From the IMG/VR virus record IMGVR_UViG_3300025131_000148, positions 1 to 38,310 of that record: a stretch of DNA of 38,310 nt. The stretch is one strand, 5' to 3'. Origin of the DNA: a virus. The notes below the pieces were generated by a model. The model worked only from the letters and a program-made list of their open reading frames with translations. It was not told the DNA's origin and did no database searches. Below are positions 38,053 to 38,310 of this stretch, in pieces. The translations under genes and the position numbers were made by a program. Position 1 is the first letter of the stretch, and every line of letters begins with the position of its first letter.

Positions 38053-38310
38053 ATGGATACAAGAATAATATTTTCAGATAATTCAACACTAGAAGATATC
38101 ACAATTAATGCTAATGATTATCATAGTGGTAGTGATGATATTGCTTTTGTTGCCGCTGATGATAAATTATTTATAGGGTCATATTTACCTTTTAATCATC
38201 TCTATATTAAAATGGGTTCTAATGTAAACGCTAATGCTAGTGTTATGACTATTAAATATTGGGATGGTTCTAATTTTAGAGAAGTAGCAGAATTGATAGA
38301 TGAAACAAAA
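38053..38310 (+). CDS. Virion protein, N-terminal part (3' end outside window)
   Basis: Open frame to the window end (86 codons): MDTRIIFSDNSTLEDITIN..., then SYLPFNHLYIKMGS and MTIKYWDGSNFREVAEL. The last block is typical of beta-sandwich structural proteins in the head-tail region. No close Shine-Dalgarno; see the hairpin before it. Probably a neck or head-tail protein. Confidence 0.55.
   Translation, partial: MDTRIIFSDNSTLEDITINANDYHSGSDDIAFVAADDKLFIGSYLPFNHLYIKMGSNVNANASVMTIKYWDGSNFREVAELIDETK

Overview
The window is most of the genome of an AT-rich, tailed, double-stranded DNA phage, probably temperate because it encodes a tyrosine integrase. A tape measure gene and long-tail genes favour a siphovirus. 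Small lipoproteins with lipoboxes, a three-helix holin and a PhaR-type DNA-binding protein suggest a Gram-negative, probably proteobacterial, host. The host cannot be named from the sequence. Stops TAA, TAG and TGA are all used and most genes have AGGAG-like ribosome binding sites. Both ends lie inside virion genes, so the linear window is probably cut from a circularly permuted genome.

Layout. (1) 1-7088, plus strand: tape measure (partial), distal tail proteins, a fibre-like protein, a possible chaperone and a small membrane protein. (2) 7089-27905, minus strand: one very long, tightly overlapped operon. Read in its own direction from 27905, it holds small hypothetical genes, a lysozyme-like and an M15 peptidase lysis enzyme, a metallophosphoesterase, two nucleotide-metabolism genes, then replication and recombination (SF4 helicase, AEP primase, ERF annealing protein, Cas4/RecB-like nuclease, family B polymerase). 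Next come a PhaR-like DNA-binding protein and integrase, a ClpP-like protease behind a membrane partner, a DEDDh exonuclease, a second, membrane-fused ClpP-like protease, lipoproteins, a zinc-ribbon protein and a winged-helix regulator. (3) 27906-28723: divergent promoters and two plus-strand early genes. (4) 28724-29561: a gene-poor control region with hairpins, operator-like sites and an iteron-like array. (5) 29562-38310, plus strand: a GIY-YIG-like protein, a promoter-hairpin-terminator unit, then terminase small subunit candidate, RusA resolvase, holin, TerL, portal, neck-type proteins, scaffold, capsid and a further virion gene running off the end.

Control. Six copies of a roughly 14-bp motif (RAYGCANYGCACAA and variants) sit in non-coding DNA. 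Four overlap the spacer or -35 of good sigma70-like promoters, which suggests one phage repressor controls both strands. The promoter before the packaging genes makes a transcript of about 100 nt that runs into a strong terminator, like the lambda pR'-6S-tR' late switch. The PhaR-like/integrase genes have a structured leader: a three-way junction with complementary hairpin loops, closed by a 7-bp stem and followed by six U and the ribosome binding site. A tRNA-like fold precedes the polymerase gene.

Most unusual protein-level feature: two ClpP-family proteases with intact triads. One has a fused N-terminal membrane segment. The other is translationally coupled to a separate membrane protein that carries the same ISKLPP linker motif.
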